Positions 35,549 through 44,822 of a DNA stretch of 64,000 bases are shown piece by piece (the stretch's first letter is position 1; every line of letters starts with the position of its first letter). The translations under genes and the position numbers were made by a program. This stretch comes from Tsuneonella dongtanensis (GTDB lineage: Bacteria; Pseudomonadota; Alphaproteobacteria; Sphingomonadales; Sphingomonadaceae), in the NCBI RefSeq assembly GCF_001698205.1, contig NZ_CP016591.1, positions 806,001-870,000 of the forward strand. Direction: 5' to 3'. The notes beneath the pieces were generated by a model that was not told the origin of the DNA, searched no databases, and was given only the letters and a program-made list of their open reading frames with translations.

Positions 35549-36429
35549 CCGAGGCGAACGCACATCTCGGCCAATCCGCGCGCGCCGGGACGGGCGAAGA
35601 AGAGCTGACCCGCTTCCGGCTCCGCTGCCCGGCGGGCGTCGTCGAGATCGGTCCAGGCGCTCGTTGCGGCGAGGATATCGAGATCGGGGCCCCCGAAGGC
35701 CGGACAGGTAATTTGCGATGCGGGTAACGACACGCGGTCGATTTCGCGCCCGCTCGTGGGTTCGAGGCAGACGAGCGCCCCTCCGCCCCACAGCGCCTGC
35801 CAGATATCCCCCGCGGCATCGACACTGGCACCGTCGGGCCAGCCTTCTTCCGGCGTGAATTGCCGCACGACCCGATCGAACTCCGCCGTCTCGCCGTAGC
35901 GATAGGCGTTGAGCGCGCCGGTTGTGGTATCGGCGTGATACATCGTCGCGCCGTCGGGCGACCAGCAGAGGGCGTTGGTGATGCCGATCCCTTCGACCAG
36001 CGAGGTGAGCGAACCGTCGGCCTCGAGGCGCCACAGCGTGCCCTTGCGCTCCCCGCCCGCCTTGTCCGCATCCTCGACCATCGTGCCGGCGACGAAACGG
36101 CCCTGCCGGTCGACCCGGCCGTCGTTGAAGCGCACGCCGGGGATCGAGACGGGTTTCGCGATCCACTCGACTTCGCCGCTGGCGATCGCGAACTGCGCGA
36201 AACCCGCCTCGAACGCCGCGAGGATCACGCCGTCGATGTCGGTCAGCGCTAGCGACCCGAGCCGCTGGGGCAGGTCCGTTTCGGTCAGTTCGCGATCCGG
36301 CCACGAAAGCCTGAACAGCTTGCGCCCCTCGATGTCGGTCCAGCGGAACGACTGATCCCGCTCGTCCCAGACGATCCCCTCGCCCAGGCAGTTGGCGATG
36401 GTGACGGGCGGGAGCGAGTGATCGGTCAT
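35545..36429 (-). CDS. SMP-30/gluconolactonase-type sugar lactonase
   Basis: 294 residues without a signal peptide, so cytosolic. The six-bladed SMP-30 propeller is shown by GEGIVWDERDQSFRWTDIEG, GVRFNDGRVDRQGRFVAG, GITNALCWSPDG and GWPDGASVDAAGDIW. Metal ligands fit Glu17, Asn152 and Asp199, with Asn102 near the substrate. It would open an L-arabinono- or D-galactono-gamma-lactone made by the SDR encoded at 53865, the second step of the non-phosphorylative pentose pathway. Its coupling to an exported GH43 is unusual but suggests joint regulation. Confidence 0.85.
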   Translation of the reverse strand: MTDHSLPPVTIANCLGEGIVWDERDQSFRWTDIEGRKLFRLSWPDRELTETDLPQRLGSLALTDIDGVILAAFEAGFAQFAIASGEVEWIAKPVSIPGVRFNDGRVDRQGRFVAGTMVEDADKAGGERKGTLWRLEADGSLTSLVEGIGITNALCWSPDGATMYHADTTTGALNAYRYGETAEFDRVVRQFTPEEGWPDGASVDAAGDIWQALWGGGALVCLEPTSGREIDRVSLPASQITCPAFGGPDLDILAATSAWTDLDDARRAAEPEAGQLFFARPGARGLAEMCVRLG

Positions 36430-36510
36430 GCGCGAAAACCTATCGCACGCCGCCCGGCAGGCAAGTGCGCGATCGCTCGCACGAGCCAGGCCGGGCAGGC
36501 GCCCTCGAGA

Positions 36511-39321
36511 TCAGAACCGACCCGAGATGCCGAAGGTCCAGCGCCGCCCGGTGTCGCGGAAATCGCGCGTGATCTGCGGCAGGTTCAGGTAGCGGTGGAC
36601 GTAGCTGTTGGTAATGTTGGTCACCCCGCCGAAGACCGAAAACTGCTTGGTGATCTGGTAACTCGCATTGGCATCGAGCTGATCGTAACCGTCGTTGTAA
36701 AGGTTCAGCCCGTTCTCGGTGCCGTTGTAATACCCGTCGCGGTAGTTGTACGCGAGCCGGACGCTGAAACCGTACTTCTCGTAGAAACCGATCAGGTTGT
36801 AGCTCTTCTTGGAAAGCTGCGGCAGCGGCAGGATCTCGCCCGAGATCAGGTCGAATTGCTGTGCCGGCTGAGTGGAATCGGTGAGGGTGAAATTGGCGAC
36901 CACGCCGAAGCCGGAGAGAAACCCGGGAAGGAAATCGAACGTCGACTGCAGCCCGACTTCGAAGCCCTTGATGGTGCCGGAGTCACCGTTGTCCGGGAAG
37001 GTGATGGTGATTTCGTCCGGGAATCCGTCGTTATCGTTATCACGATCGGGAAGAACCACTGTGCGCGTGCTGTCGACGAAGAACGTGCTGACATCCTTGT
37101 AGAACGCCGCTGCGCTGAACAGGCTGTTGCGGCCGAAATACCATTCGAACGAGGCATCGTACTGCGTCGCCTTGAATGGACGGAGGTCAGGGTTGCCCGA
37201 ACGAGCCTGGAAGCTGTTTCCGGGCAAGCTGTACGATGGCGAGAGGTCCGCAGGATCGGGCAGCGCGAGAGTCTTCGCCGCGGCGAGGCGGAACAGCATG
37301 TCGCGCTGGATTTCGAAAGTGATGTTTGCCGAAGGCAGGAACTCGCCCGAACGCGAACTCTGTTGGTCGAAAATAAGGTCGTTACCCTGGATCACGTTCG
37401 CCGAGACACGCCGGTCGACCTGGACATAGCGCCCGCCGAAATTACCCCGGAACGGGATCGAGCCGAGATTGCCCGAGAAGTCCATCTGCGCGTAGCCGGC
37501 CCAGTTGTTCTCGAGGATATCGAAGCTGTACGTCTGAAGCAGCGGGAATTGCGCGGTCGGCTGGAGCGCCTCCTGCAGGTCACGATATTGTGCCTGGGAC
37601 AGGTTGACCAAAGTGAACCAGTTTTGCGGCAGCGAGGCATCATAGCGCGCGAAAATCGGGTCCTCGACATTAGTGATCAACCCCTGGAATTCGGGGATGT
37701 TGCTGATGTAGCGGTTATTTCCTTCGTTCGATGACACGCTGCCGAAGCGGCGGCCAGTGGCACCGCGACGGGCGACCCTGACACCGATCCTGAGATCGCG
37801 GAATAGTCCACTGTCGAGGTGCCAGTTGGTGTCGAAGCGGAGTTCTTTCTCGGTGACGCCGCGAAAAGTGTCACTGATGAAGAAGTTCGAGAACTGCCAC
37901 CCTGCCGGATCGGAAAAGGAATAACCCGGCGCGAAGGTCCAGTCGAACGACGGCGGATTGTTCACAGAGTCCGTGAAGTCGTAGAGCAGGCGGGTGAACT
38001 GGCGCGGGAACGTGGGATCGAGGTTGAAACCGTCAGCCACCGAGAAGTTGTTAGTGATGTTGAGCGCCTTGTTGTTGAGATCGGCGGTGCTCAGAGAAAG
38101 GTGCACATCGACGAGGTCGCTCTCGTAATCCGCGGTACCGGCGATCGAGTACTGCCGATTCGTTCCGAACGTGTTGTTCGGATTCACACGAACGAAGTCG
38201 AAATTCTTCGTGTTGTTGTTCTGGTTATCGATGCCGATGATCGACGAAAGCAGGAAGCCGAAGGTCTGCGTTCCCGTTTCGGTGCCGACCGGATCGCGAC
38301 TCACCGTCAGCAACCCGCTGTTTTCGGCGTTGGGGTTTGGCGCGTACCACTGGTTGTTGTTGTTGAGGTTGAACGCGATCTTCTGCTCGTTGTTCTCCGA
38401 ACTAAACTTCGAATAGTTGCCGGTCACGCTGAACGTCAGGCTCGACGTCGGGGCCCACTGGAATGTGCTGTCGATGCCGATGCGCTCGCGGCTGAAATCG
38501 AACTGCTGGATGCGATAGACCTGCGGGCGAAAGACGTCGTAGGTTGGGAAATTCGGATAGGTGGTCGACGCGGCGCTGCCGTTGTTCGAACGAATCTGGT
38601 TGGGGACGGCGAGCTTGGCCCAACCGTTGCTGCCGATCTGGTCGGTGCGCGAATTGTACTTCTCGTAGCTTCCGGTGATGAGGAAGCCCATCTCACCCGC
38701 GCCCGCGTCCCACTTGGCGCTGAAAAGGCCGGTCAGGCTGGGATCGATGCCCTTGCCGAGCAGCTCGGGGTACTGGCCCTGCGCGCGGAAGGTTATGAGG
38801 TTATCCTTGGTCGTCAGCGGCTTGCGCGTGACGAGGCGCACGGTCGCGCCAAGCGCGCCCTCTACATCGGAAGCCGAGGGTGACTTGACGATCTCGACCC
38901 CGGCGAAGAGCTGGGAGGAAATGCCCGAGAAATCGTTCGAGCGATTCTCGGGGTTGTCGGGCAGCAGCGAACGACCGTCGACCTCGACGCGGTTCTGGCT
39001 GATGCCGCGCACCGTGAAGCCCGCGCCCTCGCCGGCGTCGTCGCGCCCGATCTGTACGCCGGTGACGCGCTGCATGGCTTCGGCGACGTTCTGGTCTGGC
39101 AGCTTGCCAATGTCCTCGGCGGAAATGACGTCCTTGATCTGGTCGGCCGCACGCTTCTTGCTGGCGGCATCCTCAAGGCTCGCACGGATGCCCGAGACCA
39201 CGATCTCGTCCTCGGCCGGCGCGGCGTCCTGGGCGGCGACGGCCGGGGCGAAACAGGCGACGGCGAGCGAAACGATACTGGCGGTCGCGCGAAGCGACGC
39301 GGTCCGGCGTGCGGTAATCAT
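36511..39321 (-). CDS. TonB-dependent receptor (outer-membrane glycan importer)
   Basis: 936 residues from ATG 39321, with GAGGAGGAGG upstream. The signal peptide ends near VAAQDAAP and is followed by the TonB-box-like DEIVVSGIRAS. The plug carries SAEDIGKLPDQNVAEAMQRVTGVQI, FTVRGISQNRVEVDGRSLL and KSPSASDVEGALGATVRLVT. The barrel ends TFGISGRF. It is a paralogue of the receptor at 26161 within the same SusD-free group, but with different loops (an asparagine-rich stretch and DRDNDNDGFPDE), suggesting a different oligosaccharide ligand. It is probably regulated by the operator at 39390. Confidence 0.93.
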   Translation of the reverse strand: MITARRTASLRATASIVSLAVACFAPAVAAQDAAPAEDEIVVSGIRASLEDAASKKRAADQIKDVISAEDIGKLPDQNVAEAMQRVTGVQIGRDDAGEGAGFTVRGISQNRVEVDGRSLLPDNPENRSNDFSGISSQLFAGVEIVKSPSASDVEGALGATVRLVTRKPLTTKDNLITFRAQGQYPELLGKGIDPSLTGLFSAKWDAGAGEMGFLITGSYEKYNSRTDQIGSNGWAKLAVPNQIRSNNGSAASTTYPNFPTYDVFRPQVYRIQQFDFSRERIGIDSTFQWAPTSSLTFSVTGNYSKFSSENNEQKIAFNLNNNNQWYAPNPNAENSGLLTVSRDPVGTETGTQTFGFLLSSIIGIDNQNNNTKNFDFVRVNPNNTFGTNRQYSIAGTADYESDLVDVHLSLSTADLNNKALNITNNFSVADGFNLDPTFPRQFTRLLYDFTDSVNNPPSFDWTFAPGYSFSDPAGWQFSNFFISDTFRGVTEKELRFDTNWHLDSGLFRDLRIGVRVARRGATGRRFGSVSSNEGNNRYISNIPEFQGLITNVEDPIFARYDASLPQNWFTLVNLSQAQYRDLQEALQPTAQFPLLQTYSFDILENNWAGYAQMDFSGNLGSIPFRGNFGGRYVQVDRRVSANVIQGNDLIFDQQSSRSGEFLPSANITFEIQRDMLFRLAAAKTLALPDPADLSPSYSLPGNSFQARSGNPDLRPFKATQYDASFEWYFGRNSLFSAAAFYKDVSTFFVDSTRTVVLPDRDNDNDGFPDEITITFPDNGDSGTIKGFEVGLQSTFDFLPGFLSGFGVVANFTLTDSTQPAQQFDLISGEILPLPQLSKKSYNLIGFYEKYGFSVRLAYNYRDGYYNGTENGLNLYNDGYDQLDANASYQITKQFSVFGGVTNITNSYVHRYLNLPQITRDFRDTGRRWTFGISGRF

Positions 39322-39389
39322 GGCATCCTCCTCCTCGACCGCCGGGCCCAGCAATTGGTGGCACCTCGACGATCGCGGAGGAGAATAGA

Positions 39390-39400
39390 TTGTATTACAA
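39390..39400. promoter_or_regulatory. FadR-type operator upstream of the second TonB-dependent receptor
   Basis: TTGTATTACAA is an exact TNGT-N3-ACNA match with perfectly inverted TTGT and ACAA arms, extended on the right to ACAAAT. It lies 69 bases before the receptor start and just after the end of the GHL15-like gene, in the only AT-rich stretch there. Confidence 0.6.
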
Positions 39401-39411
39401 ATAATGCAATA

Positions 39412-40632
39412 CTAGCGCACGAAAATGTCTCCATCGGCCGCGCCGACTTCGAAGGTTTTCGCTCGGCGGCCGGTGGAAGCCTGCGTGCGATCCGCATCGA
39501 ACGAAACCGACACCGTCTTGTTGCCAAAGGGATTGTAGACAGCGGTGCCGTTGGTGAATTGGCGGCGCCAGCTGCCGTCCGGCGCCATCGCGCCCGCCGC
39601 GGTCGGTCTCCCGAGTTTTGTGTCCCAGAACGCGTACCAGTCGTGCAGGTGGTCGGGCGTCTTGAGCGGGTTGGGATCGGCATAGAGGACGAATGCATCC
39701 GATTGCGTGAGACCCATCGTCGTCACCGCCCGCATCCGCTTGAAATCCTTGCGATCGCCCCAGCCCTCAAGAGCATTGACCTTGGGCGAGCGGAACGCTG
39801 CTTCATAATAGCGCAGGGCGCGGCTCATCTTGTCCCAGCCGCACAGCTTGCCCGGTTCGGGGTCGCATTCCATGAACGCGCCGTTGATGAGGTGCGCGTA
39901 CTTCTCGCCGTCCTCGATATCGTCGTGGATATTGACGATGACGATCGCGTCGTCGCCCACCGATCGGCGCACTTCCTCGACGATCGGCAGGTATCCCGAC
40001 CAGTCGAGCATGACGCCATCGTATACGCCGGACTGCACCGCGATGCGCGCTTGCTCGCCCACGTGCCTGATGAAACCGGGGTTCTCGTAATTGAGCATGT
40101 AGTACGGCTCAGGCCCGCCGTCCCACCCGGCTTCGCGCGTGCCGTCGGGGTTGCGTTTCCACCACGGGCTGTCTTCCGGCAGGTAACTGCCCGGCGCATC
40201 GCGCCAGCGGATTTCCATCAGCGTGACCATCGCCGGGTTCAGGCGAAGCAGCTCGATGCGATTCTTGATCGCCTGCGCCAGAGAGGCCGACTTGAATCGG
40301 GTCGACTGGCCGGCATGGGCACCGTCCCATTCGAGGCCGAGCACGAGCGGGGTCTTGAAGCCGATCTGGCTGACCGGCTCCTCCCACAACAGATCATGCT
40401 TGGCCGCTGCGGCGATGCGCTGCGCGATCGTGTCCTGCGGGTACTGAGCCGGCATGTCGAGCGGGTTCCACGCTTGGTAGATCGACGGGAAATCGCGCAA
40501 CGCCATGCGCTCCGCCGGCGTCGGCAGCACCTTGCCGCCCAGCATCACCGGGTGCGCGCCGCTACCGGCTGGAACGGTCGCGCAGCCGGAAAGGATCAAG
40601 GCGGCGGCGAGGGCGGGAAGGGCGCTTTTCAT
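39412..40632 (-). CDS. Putative glycoside hydrolase of GHL15-like type, lipoprotein
   Basis: 406 residues from ATG 40632, with GGAGACAG upstream. The leader MKSALPALAAALILSGC ends in a lipobox. The body is a TIM-barrel-like protein: TPLVLGLEWDGAH, VTLMEIRWRDAPGSYLP, SGVYDGVMLDWSGYLPIV, VIVNIHDDIEDGEKYAHLINGAFMEC and AFVLYADPNP. Asp in MLDWSG and Glu in FMEC are candidate catalytic residues, a pattern I associate with putative GHL15 hydrolases. The substrate is unknown. It is 22 bases downstream of the cytosolic GH27 gene and likely in the same transcript. Confidence 0.6.
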   Translation of the reverse strand: MKSALPALAAALILSGCATVPAGSGAHPVMLGGKVLPTPAERMALRDFPSIYQAWNPLDMPAQYPQDTIAQRIAAAAKHDLLWEEPVSQIGFKTPLVLGLEWDGAHAGQSTRFKSASLAQAIKNRIELLRLNPAMVTLMEIRWRDAPGSYLPEDSPWWKRNPDGTREAGWDGGPEPYYMLNYENPGFIRHVGEQARIAVQSGVYDGVMLDWSGYLPIVEEVRRSVGDDAIVIVNIHDDIEDGEKYAHLINGAFMECDPEPGKLCGWDKMSRALRYYEAAFRSPKVNALEGWGDRKDFKRMRAVTTMGLTQSDAFVLYADPNPLKTPDHLHDWYAFWDTKLGRPTAAGAMAPDGSWRRQFTNGTAVYNPFGNKTVSVSFDADRTQASTGRRAKTFEVGAADGDIFVR

Positions 40633-40654
40633 GACTGTCTCCGGAAGTGGGCTG

Positions 40655-41938
40655 TCAGCCGACACGCAACAGGCGCGCGCCGTGGGGAGGGATGTCGAGC
40701 GGCGATCCGTCGGCCGTCGCGCCGGACCAAAGGTCGAAAAGCGACCCATCGCCGATGTCGATGCCTGCGTGCGCGGTGTCGACCGAAAGGGAATCTTCGC
40801 CGACGTTGAACAGCGCCACGTAGCGCCCGCCGTCCTCGGCGCCAGCCGCCCAAGCGATCAGGTTTCCATCGCGCAGGATTTCGCGTCCCCCGCTGGATCG
40901 CTGATTGACCCCGATCACCGCGTCGTTGGTGATCAGCGCCAGCGTGTCGGCATCCGTTTCGGGCAGGTGTCCGCCGAACATCAGCGGGCTGCGGGCGATC
41001 GCCCAGAGGGTCAGCATCGTCACCTGCTCGTCGCGGGTGAAGTTGGTCGACCGGGGTTCGCCCACTTCGGCCCGCAGCGAAATGCGCCCGAGCGGCAGCA
41101 TGTCGGCGTCCGGCCAGCTTTGCGGACCGGAAAAGCGCGCCCACTTGGCGCAGTGGTCGAACATGCGCCGCAGCGCCGCCCAATCGTCCCAAAAGTCGGG
41201 CGAGATCCGCCACATGTGCGCGCGATCCTGCATGTGTGCGACCTGCGCGTACTGCGCGGCACCCGGGCTGAGGCTGAGCGTCACCGGCCGCCCGGCCTTC
41301 GCGATCGCGCGGGCGAGGCCGTCGACCTCGTCGGCACGATAGGGGCTGCCGCCTTCGCCGGTCCACGAATTCATGTCGTCGGCCTTGACGAAATCGACGC
41401 CCCAGCCCGCCCACAACTCGGCGAGGCTGTCATACCAGGCCTGCCCGCCGGGATGTGCCATGTCCATGGTTCGGAAGCCGTGAAACCAGGGGCACCCTTC
41501 GAGCGGCAGACCGATGTCGGCGCAAGTGTGCTCGCTGCCCTTGATCGGGGTGGCTTTTTCGACCGCTTCCCAGGGAACGCCGCGCATGATGTGAATGCCG
41601 AACTTGAGGCCCAGTGCGTGGACCTTGTCTGCGAGCGGCTTGAAGCCCATGCCGTCCGCAGCACTCGGATGCAGGTCCGGATTGGGCATGGGTCGTCCCC
41701 ATTCGTCGAGAAGCAACGGCGGGCGCTGCATCTTGTACTGCTCGCCGAGCGCGGTCAGGCCGCGCCCGTACCATGCCAGGTCGACGACCACCGTGTCCCA
41801 ACCGTGAGAGAGCAGGTGTTCGGCCATGTACTCGGCGTTGGCCAGCACCTCGGCCTCGGTCACGTCGACGCCGAAACAGTCCCAGCTGTTCCACCCCATC
41901 GGAGGAGTTGGCGCGCTCGGAAACTTGAGGGCGCTCAC
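40655..41938 (-). CDS. GH27 glycosidase, cytosolic (alpha-galactosidase or beta-L-arabinopyranosidase)
   Basis: 427 residues from GTG 41938, overlapping the symporter stop (GTGA). No signal peptide precedes PPMGWNSWDCFG. Asp187 in FVKADDM is the likely nucleophile and Asp248 in WRISPDFWDDW the likely acid/base. A short C-terminal beta domain (YVALFNVGEDSLSV) closes the protein. It is a paralogue of the lipoprotein enzyme at 8003, but its location implies that the symporter imports an intact glycoside that is cleaved inside the cell. The order symporter, GH27, GHL15-like suggests one transcript. Confidence 0.87.
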   Translation of the reverse strand: MSALKFPSAPTPPMGWNSWDCFGVDVTEAEVLANAEYMAEHLLSHGWDTVVVDLAWYGRGLTALGEQYKMQRPPLLLDEWGRPMPNPDLHPSAADGMGFKPLADKVHALGLKFGIHIMRGVPWEAVEKATPIKGSEHTCADIGLPLEGCPWFHGFRTMDMAHPGGQAWYDSLAELWAGWGVDFVKADDMNSWTGEGGSPYRADEVDGLARAIAKAGRPVTLSLSPGAAQYAQVAHMQDRAHMWRISPDFWDDWAALRRMFDHCAKWARFSGPQSWPDADMLPLGRISLRAEVGEPRSTNFTRDEQVTMLTLWAIARSPLMFGGHLPETDADTLALITNDAVIGVNQRSSGGREILRDGNLIAWAAGAEDGGRYVALFNVGEDSLSVDTAHAGIDIGDGSLFDLWSGATADGSPLDIPPHGARLLRVG

Positions 41939-43701
41939 AGCAGCACCGAGAACACGAGCATGAAACCGAACATCAGCACGATCGCGCCGATCGACCAGAA
42001 TGGCACCGATTTGTACCACGGCCCGCCGAGCCCGCCGCCGAGGTTCATCTTCCGGAAGTTGAAAGCAAGGTCGTCGGTCACCTGCGCCGGTAGCGGGGGC
42101 GGAGTGGCGAGGCTGATCAAGGTGCACAGCACCATGCACAGCGCCCAGTTGAGCAAACCCTGGTTGGCGTACGGCACCAGCAAGTCGGGTGCCGAGCCGG
42201 TCTGCACCATTATCTTGACCGCTATGCCGAACGCGAACCCCAGGATCACGGTCCACAGTGCGCCGGTGCCGTTTATGCGTCGCCACAGAGTCCCGAGCAG
42301 GAAGATCGCCGAGAAGGGCGGGGCGAAGAAAGTGTAGAGTTCCTGGATGTAGACGAACAGGCTTTCGCCGAGCGTGCTGATCCAGATGCCGAGGCCGATC
42401 GCCAGCGCGAGGACGACCGCGGTGATGATCCGTCCCAATCCGACGAGCGAATGCTCGCTCGCCGCCGGATTGAAGAAGCGCTTGTAGAAATCGAGCGTCA
42501 GGATTGTCGAAGTGGAGTTGAGCACTGCGGCCACCGTCGACTGGATCGCCCCGAACAGCGCGGCGAGCAGCACACCCTTGATACCGATCGGGATCAGCGT
42601 CTGGATCATCGAGACGTAAGTCTGGTCGGCGACGGGCCTGACAGCATCCAGCGATTCGGCGCTCGACAGGATTTGCGGATTGAGCGCGAACCAGATCAGG
42701 CCCGGCACGACGACGATGAACGGCAACAGCAGCTTGAGGTAGCTGGCGAACGTCATCCCCATGCGGGCGTGATAGATGTCCTTCGCCGCGAAGATGCGCT
42801 GGACCAGGAACTGGTTGATCACCGTGTACCACAGTCCGATGTAGAAGAAGCTGAAGACCCAGTGCGTCCAGGGATTAGTCTGGTGGGTCAGCGGCTGGAT
42901 CACCGAGAGTCGATCGTATTCGTTACTTCCGACAATATCGGGCGCCCATTTGACGATCGCCGCGGCGTACTCCGCGCCTTTCCCCGCGTTGCGCGAAAGC
43001 ATCTCCCCGAAGCCCGCGACGATGTCGCCGCCCCCGAGCGCGGCCAGCCCGAACATCGTTACGAGCAGGCCTCCGCCGACCATGATGGCGATGGTAAGGA
43101 CGTCCATCCAGGCGACCGATTTGAGGCCTCCGTAGATCGCCCAGCCGCCCGCCAGAAGGCCGATCAGTGCGATCATCAGGTAGAGACCTGCGTTGCCACC
43201 CGCCTGCAGTCCCAGAACCTGGTCGAGCGCGATGATCTTCGAAAAGGCGAGGCCGCCGCCGTAGATCACCGGCGCGAGGAAAGCGACGATGTTGGCAATC
43301 ACCGTCACGGCCGCGAACAGAAAGCGCAGTTGCGGGTTGAATCGCCGCTCGAGGAATTCGGGTGCCGTGAAGACCTTGGCGCGCAGCAGGAACGGGATGA
43401 ACAGCCAGATCAGGAACATGAAGGCGATCACCGTGGACCACTCTCCGGTCGCGACAGCGATGCCGTAGATGAAGGCAGCGCCGATCAGCCCGATGAAGTG
43501 TTCGGTCGAGATATTCGCGGCGATGTACGAAGAGCCGACCACGTACCATGGCAGGCTGCGCCCGGCGAGGAAGTAGTCTTCCGATTCATCTGTGTCGGCA
43601 CTCCGGCGCCCGGCCCACAGACCGATCGCGCTTAGTCCGAGCAGATAGAGCGCGAAGGCGCCCCAGTCCCATCCGGTGAGCGACACCGAGGCTTCCGTCA
43701 T
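41935..43701 (-). CDS. Sodium:solute symporter (SSF/SLC5), glycoside or sugar uptake
   Basis: 588 residues from ATG 43701, with GGGAGAG at 43708-43714; an ATG at 43716 lies upstream of that site and is less likely. About 14 hydrophobic helices are visible. SSF signatures include SEDYFLAGRSLPWYVVGSSYIAANIS and AVLNSTSTILTLDFYKR, and the C-terminal part ends in a membrane helix (GAIVLMFGFMLVFSVLL). The family moves sugars or sugar acids with sodium across the inner membrane. Coupling to a cytosolic GH27 points to a galactoside or arabinoside as cargo. Confidence 0.88.
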   Translation of the reverse strand: MTEASVSLTGWDWGAFALYLLGLSAIGLWAGRRSADTDESEDYFLAGRSLPWYVVGSSYIAANISTEHFIGLIGAAFIYGIAVATGEWSTVIAFMFLIWLFIPFLLRAKVFTAPEFLERRFNPQLRFLFAAVTVIANIVAFLAPVIYGGGLAFSKIIALDQVLGLQAGGNAGLYLMIALIGLLAGGWAIYGGLKSVAWMDVLTIAIMVGGGLLVTMFGLAALGGGDIVAGFGEMLSRNAGKGAEYAAAIVKWAPDIVGSNEYDRLSVIQPLTHQTNPWTHWVFSFFYIGLWYTVINQFLVQRIFAAKDIYHARMGMTFASYLKLLLPFIVVVPGLIWFALNPQILSSAESLDAVRPVADQTYVSMIQTLIPIGIKGVLLAALFGAIQSTVAAVLNSTSTILTLDFYKRFFNPAASEHSLVGLGRIITAVVLALAIGLGIWISTLGESLFVYIQELYTFFAPPFSAIFLLGTLWRRINGTGALWTVILGFAFGIAVKIMVQTGSAPDLLVPYANQGLLNWALCMVLCTLISLATPPPLPAQVTDDLAFNFRKMNLGGGLGGPWYKSVPFWSIGAIVLMFGFMLVFSVLL

Positions 43702-43733
43702 GTGGCGCTCTCCCATTTGCGCATTTATCTTAT

Positions 43734-43744
43734 TTGTCCTACTT
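43734..43744. promoter_or_regulatory. Putative FadR-type operator between symporter and beta-helix genes
   Basis: TTGTCCTACTT inside TTATTTGTCCTACTTATT matches TNGT-N3-AC and misses only the last A. It lies in the 88-base divergent gap, 33 bases before the symporter start and 46 before the beta-helix gene. Confidence 0.5.
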
Positions 43745-43789
43745 ATTGGTTATCGAGGCGACGGTCAACGTCGGGTTGGGAAGGATTGC

Positions 43790-44818
43790 ATGAAACATCC
43801 CTTGTCGAATTGTATCGTGTTTTCAGCCCTTGCGCTGGCCGCGCAGGTGGCTTCGGCCCAAACCTACCGCGAGCCGGTCAACCATCGGGCCCGATCGGTC
43901 AAAGCTCCGATCGTCTCGGACCATGCGGGCCACCGGATCGCGCGGTTCGATCACGATGCGTGGATCGGCTCGATGTGGCAGCCGGACGACGGGGTTGACG
44001 AGGTCGTGATCGGGCGCAACGCGACCGTCACGGGGTCCATCCTTGTGCCCTCCAGCCGCACGAAGCCGCTGACGATCCGCGGCGAGGATCGCCATACGTC
44101 CCGGCTCGTCGGAACCGGTACGTTCGAGTGGAATCGCGAGGAAAGCGACCTGTCGCGCAGGCACAGCGCGATCTTCGTCGACACAACGCGGCCGGTGACG
44201 ATCCGCACGCTTACCTCGCTCAATCCGGACAAGTATCATTTCGTCGGGTACAACCACACCCAGTTGATCGTCGAGGATGCGGACATCATCGACGACCGAC
44301 TGGCGTACACGACCGATGGTATCGGTGGTGGCCGCGGGACCACCGTGCGTAACGTGTTCATCGATACATATGACGACGGCATCAAGGTCTATGCCCCGGA
44401 CATGGTGATCGAGGATGTTACGATCGTTCACAACCGCAACGGTGCCCCGCTGCAATTCGGTTGGGGGGGTGAGCAGGGTTCGGCGACGATCCGCAATCTG
44501 ACCGTGATCGCCAACGAACCGCAAATCTATAACCAGGGCGTATTCGCCCGGGCAGCCCAGCGCGGCGAGAAGAACGCGCGCCCGCTTGCCGGGAGCGCGA
44601 AGGTCGAGGGGTTTCGGCTGATCGTGCCCGAGGGCAAACGCAGCCCGCCGCTGTTCATGTGGGGGACGCCCGACGGGCAGCAGATCAAGGACTTCACGCT
44701 GACCGTGGAGGGTCTCTGCTCCGGCGCGGAACCGACCTATCGCCAACGCGGCGATTTCGACGTGGTGGAGCGCGGCAACAGCGACAAAGTCAGGCTCGTG
44801 ACGCCCGACTGCCGCTAA
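43790..44818 (+). CDS. Secreted right-handed beta-helix protein, paralogue 3
   Basis: 342 residues from ATG 43790, with GGGAAGGA upstream and signal peptide MKHPLSNCIVFSALALAAQVASAQ. It shares the family plan with the pair at 29165 and 30135: TTDGIGGGRGT (174-184), IDTYDDGIKVY (Asp192, Asp195, Asp196), HNRNGAPLQFGWGG (214-227), NLTVIANEPQIYNQGV, GLCSG and terminal TPDCR. The Asp cluster on one face of a beta-helix is what a GH28/GH49-like inverting hydrolase would show. It is transcribed divergently from the symporter and ends four bases from the convergent regulator gene. Confidence 0.65.
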   Translation: MKHPLSNCIVFSALALAAQVASAQTYREPVNHRARSVKAPIVSDHAGHRIARFDHDAWIGSMWQPDDGVDEVVIGRNATVTGSILVPSSRTKPLTIRGEDRHTSRLVGTGTFEWNREESDLSRRHSAIFVDTTRPVTIRTLTSLNPDKYHFVGYNHTQLIVEDADIIDDRLAYTTDGIGGGRGTTVRNVFIDTYDDGIKVYAPDMVIEDVTIVHNRNGAPLQFGWGGEQGSATIRNLTVIANEPQIYNQGVFARAAQRGEKNARPLAGSAKVEGFRLIVPEGKRSPPLFMWGTPDGQQIKDFTLTVEGLCSGAEPTYRQRGDFDVVERGNSDKVRLVTPDCR

Positions 44819-44822
44819 GCTT

